Below, piece after piece: positions 6,696 to 8,505 of a stretch of DNA of 8,505 bases. Source of the stretch: JBDSGC01 sp046594105 (GTDB taxonomy: Bacteria > Acidobacteriota > Thermoanaerobaculia > Gp7-AA8); assembly GCA_046594105.1 (NCBI GenBank), contig JBKJQB010000171.1, positions 1 to 8,505 of the forward strand, read 5' to 3'. Position 1 is the first letter of the stretch. Each line of letters starts with the position of its first letter. The translations under genes and the position numbers were made by a program. The notes beneath the pieces are model-generated. The model was not told the origin of the DNA. It saw only the letters and a list, made by a program, of their open reading frames with translations, and made no database searches.

Positions 6696-6898
6696 CGCCG
6701 GAGGCGTTCAAGAGGGTAGCCGGTGGTTGAGCGCGAAGCGCGATACCACCGGATCAAAGATCGGGCGTGATCAGCACCCCGGCAGGGGTGCCAGAGATCT
6801 TGCGCCCCTGCCGGGGCGCGCCATTCAGGCGGGGCGCGAAACCGGTGGTATCGCGCTGCGCGCTCAACCACCGGCTACCCTCTGACACGCCTCCGGCG
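6696..6898. repeat. Nested palindromic element of six hairpins in the accD-folC gap
   Basis: Two 57-base arms (6696-6752 and 6842-6898) are reverse complements at 53 of 57 positions. Each arm contains an outer hairpin (CGCC-GGA-GGCG at 6696-6706; CGCC-TCC-GGCG at 6888-6898). Each also contains a larger one, with CCGGTGGT at 6720-6727 pairing with ACCACCGG at 6745-6752, and CCGGTGGT at 6842-6849 pairing with ACCACCGG at 6867-6874. Both larger hairpins enclose a GCGC/GCGC inner stem. In the centre sit GCACCCC-GGCA-GGGGTGC (6774-6791) and GCGCCCC-TGCC-GGGGCGC (6802-6819), which also pair with each other. The element fills almost the whole space between the two genes. It resembles a compound REP/BIME or small palindromic mobile element. 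It would fold strongly in RNA and could reduce read-through from accD into folC. No target-site duplication was evident. Confidence 0.9.
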
Positions 6899-6936
6899 TG
6901 ATTCGCGAATGGGGACTTTGCATGAGCAGCCGGCGG

Positions 6937-7782
6937 CTACTGGGCCGCAAACAGGCGCAGGCAACGGGCGATGGTCGGTTTCATCTCGCTGCGCGGCGTG
7001 ATCATGTCGACCATTCCGTGCTCGACGAGAAACTCGGCGCGTTGGAATCCCTCCGGGAGGGTCTGCCGGATGGTCTGCTCGATCACGCGCGGTCCGGCGA
7101 ATCCGATCAGCGCTTTCGGCTCGGCGATGTTGAGGTCGCCCAGCATCGCATACGACGCCGTCACGCCGCCGGTGGTCGGGTCGGTCATGATCGAGATGTA
7201 GGGGAGGCCAGCGTCAGCCAGCCGAGCCAGGGCCGCAGAGATCTTGGCCATCTGCATCAGCGACAGGATCCCTTCCTGCATCCGCGCGCCACCGGAGGTC
7301 GACACGATCAGCAGCGGCTCCTTCTTGTCGAGGCTGCGCTCGGCGGCGAGGGTGATCTTCTCCCCGACCACCGAGCCCATCGAGCCACCCATGAAGCTGT
7401 ACTCCATGGCGCAGATCACCACGCTGATCCCTTCCAGCTTCCCCTCGGCGCACAGTACGGCGTCCCCTTTGCCCACGCGCTGTTCGTAGACTTTCAGCCG
7501 GTCGCGATACCGCTTGGTGTCACGGAACTCCAGGGGATCGGCCGAGCGAATGTCGGTGGCGAACTCCTTGTACTTGCCGTCATCGAACAGGATGTCGAAC
7601 CGCTCGCGCGCGCTCAGGCGGAAGTGGTAGCCGCACTTGGGACAGACGTTGTGATTCTGCTCGACTTCCTTCTTGTAGACGATCTCTTTGCAGTCGTCGC
7701 ACTTGACCCATAGGCCCTCCGGGATGGCGGTCTGTTTCTCCACCGCTTCCTTCGGCTTCTTCTCTTTCCGGAACCAGGCCAT
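6937..7782 (-). CDS. accD: Acetyl-CoA carboxylase, carboxyltransferase subunit beta
   Basis: The 281-residue protein is the beta half of the carboxyltransferase that, with AccA, moves CO2 from biotin on AccB to acetyl-CoA, the first step of fatty-acid synthesis. A four-cysteine zinc ribbon is visible at C28, C31, C47 and C50 (CDDC ... CPKC), followed by the crotonase-like fold. This includes GKLEGISVV, YSFMGGSMGSVVGEK, STSGGARMQEGILSLMQMAK, PTTGGVTASYAMLGD and IGFAGPRVIEQTIRQTLPEG. Length is normal for the family. It starts 11 bases after the stop of the upstream membrane-protein gene, so the two are probably one transcript; only a weak GAG-type ribosome site precedes the ATG. folC follows on the same strand, as in many bacteria, but a 200-base palindromic array now lies between them. 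Confidence 0.97.
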   Translation of the reverse strand: MAWFRKEKKPKEAVEKQTAIPEGLWVKCDDCKEIVYKKEVEQNHNVCPKCGYHFRLSARERFDILFDDGKYKEFATDIRSADPLEFRDTKRYRDRLKVYEQRVGKGDAVLCAEGKLEGISVVICAMEYSFMGGSMGSVVGEKITLAAERSLDKKEPLLIVSTSGGARMQEGILSLMQMAKISAALARLADAGLPYISIMTDPTTGGVTASYAMLGDLNIAEPKALIGFAGPRVIEQTIRQTLPEGFQRAEFLVEHGMVDMITPRSEMKPTIARCLRLFAAQ

Positions 7783-7793
7783 GGCCGGCGACT

Positions 7794-8505
7794 CTACTCA
7801 CTCGAGGCGGCTGAGGCAACTAACAAACAGGCCAGCGGCGCGAGGAGGACCCGTTCGGCTGAGGTGCGGATCCAGAGCAGCCACCAGGAGAGATCCTCGC
7901 CGTGCAAGTAGAAGTAAATCGTCGAGGCGATGAGTCCGCCCGAGACCATCAGCGGCATGGCCGCTTGTCTCCAGCGTCTGGTCGTAGCCAGGGGGGCGAA
8001 CACGGCGATCCATGGCGCCCACCAAACTCCGTAGCTGGCCTGGATCGTCGTCCAGTGGAGGACCGGCCACAGTCCGGCAAGGTTCAGTTTTCCTCCGGCC
8101 CGCCCGTACTGGTCGATGAGTTTGTAGTGGCGTGCAAACAGGATCCACGCGCCGAGGAAGGCCGCGGCGGGAAGGGCCGCGGCGATGGCTGCTCCGATGC
8201 GGCGGCGGGTGAGGATGAAGGCGAAGATCAGGATCGCGGCGAAGGCGGCGCCTTCCACCTTGGTGGCCACGACCCCGGTGAGGGCGATCGCGGCCAGCGC
8301 GATGCCCTCTCGTGAGTGGCCGTGAAAGGTCAGAGCGGTGAGCGCGATGATCTCGAACAGGATGAGAGGAGGCTCGCCCGCGCCAGCCACCATCCCGCGC
8401 GCGAATCCGAACGCCAGCAGCGCTCCGAGCAGCACCGCATACGCCGAGGCCCGCTCATCGCCCAGCCTCTGGCGCACCAGTCCTCGGAACGCGAAGGTGG
8501 TGGCC
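7794..8505 (-). CDS. Polytopic membrane protein, probable GT-C-type glycosyltransferase, N-terminus beyond right edge
   Basis: The frame is open from the right edge to a TAG at 7794, giving the last 236 residues. It continues upstream of the internal GTG at 8477 (ATTFAFRGL precedes it), so the true start is outside. About seven hydrophobic segments are visible, for example AVLLGALLAFGFARG, ILFEIIALTALTF, AALPAAAFLGAWILFA and MPLMVSGGLIASTIYF. A short TKVEGAAFA run between helices resembles the TK-x-EG seen after a membrane helix in many GT-C enzymes of the PMT/ArnT type. WWAPWIAVFAPL and a C-terminal basic/hydrophobic end complete it. The catalytic N-terminal loop with its acidic residues is not in the window, so the enzyme class is a guess from topology. 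Its stop is 11 bases from accD, which suggests co-transcription although no functional link with fatty-acid synthesis is obvious. Confidence 0.65.
   Translation of the reverse strand, partial: ATTFAFRGLVRQRLGDERASAYAVLLGALLAFGFARGMVAGAGEPPLILFEIIALTALTFHGHSREGIALAAIALTGVVATKVEGAAFAAILIFAFILTRRRIGAAIAAALPAAAFLGAWILFARHYKLIDQYGRAGGKLNLAGLWPVLHWTTIQASYGVWWAPWIAVFAPLATTRRWRQAAMPLMVSGGLIASTIYFYLHGEDLSWWLLWIRTSAERVLLAPLACLLVASAASSE

Noticed and set aside
6898..7713. A 271-residue plus-strand open frame over accD
   Set aside because: It is antisense to accD, whose zinc ribbon and carboxyltransferase motifs are unmistakable.

Overview
The window is an 8.5 kb GC-rich piece of bacterial chromosome that carries mostly housekeeping genes. 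Recognisable products are serine hydroxymethyltransferase (GlyA), a siroheme-synthase N-domain enzyme, the acetyl-CoA carboxylase beta subunit (AccD), folylpolyglutamate/dihydrofolate synthase (FolC) and two multi-spanning membrane proteins. The gene mix, the GC-rich codon use and the REP-type transposase beside a YfhO-like protein would fit a free-living Gram-negative-type lineage such as Acidobacteriota. No marker here fixes the taxon, so that assignment is a guess.

Layout from left to right. Positions 1-272 (minus) hold the N-terminal part of a REP-associated (Y1/IS200-like) transposase cut by the window edge. Positions 273-876 have no gene but contain tandem and inverted copies of a GACCTGACCCC-type motif. 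A small lower-GC gene for a membrane-anchored protein of unknown function follows on the plus strand (877-1314). A minus-strand pair comes next: glyA (2186-3466), then a precorrin-2 dehydrogenase/ferrochelatase (1391-2077), separated by a two-hairpin REP-like sequence. A short divergent promoter region (3467-3583) separates glyA from a plus-strand YfhO-family membrane protein (3584-5524). Its 3' end overlaps tail to tail, by 189 bp, with a second minus-strand cluster: a GT-C-type membrane protein (7794 to the right edge), accD (6937-7782) and folC (5336-6680).

Two things stand out. First, folC is broken in this sequence by a 112-bp imperfect tandem duplication (5949-6060 and 6061-6172). Removing one copy restores an uninterrupted FolC of about 410 residues. 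The copies differ at 6 of 112 positions, and the junction lies in a perfect 14-bp inverted repeat, so this is either a template-switch mutation or a merged-strain assembly error. Second, the accD-folC gap contains a roughly 200-bp mirror-symmetric array of six small hairpins (6696-6898). It looks like a mobile or multi-copy palindromic element inserted into an otherwise classical accD-folC operon.

Functionally, glyA and folC both serve one-carbon/folate metabolism, accD serves fatty-acid synthesis, and the siroheme enzyme serves tetrapyrrole cofactor synthesis. The two membrane proteins are probably envelope glycosylation enzymes. I found no CRISPR array, tRNA, rRNA, phage gene or defence system. 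The unusual content lies in the repeats and the folC lesion, not in a new multi-gene system.
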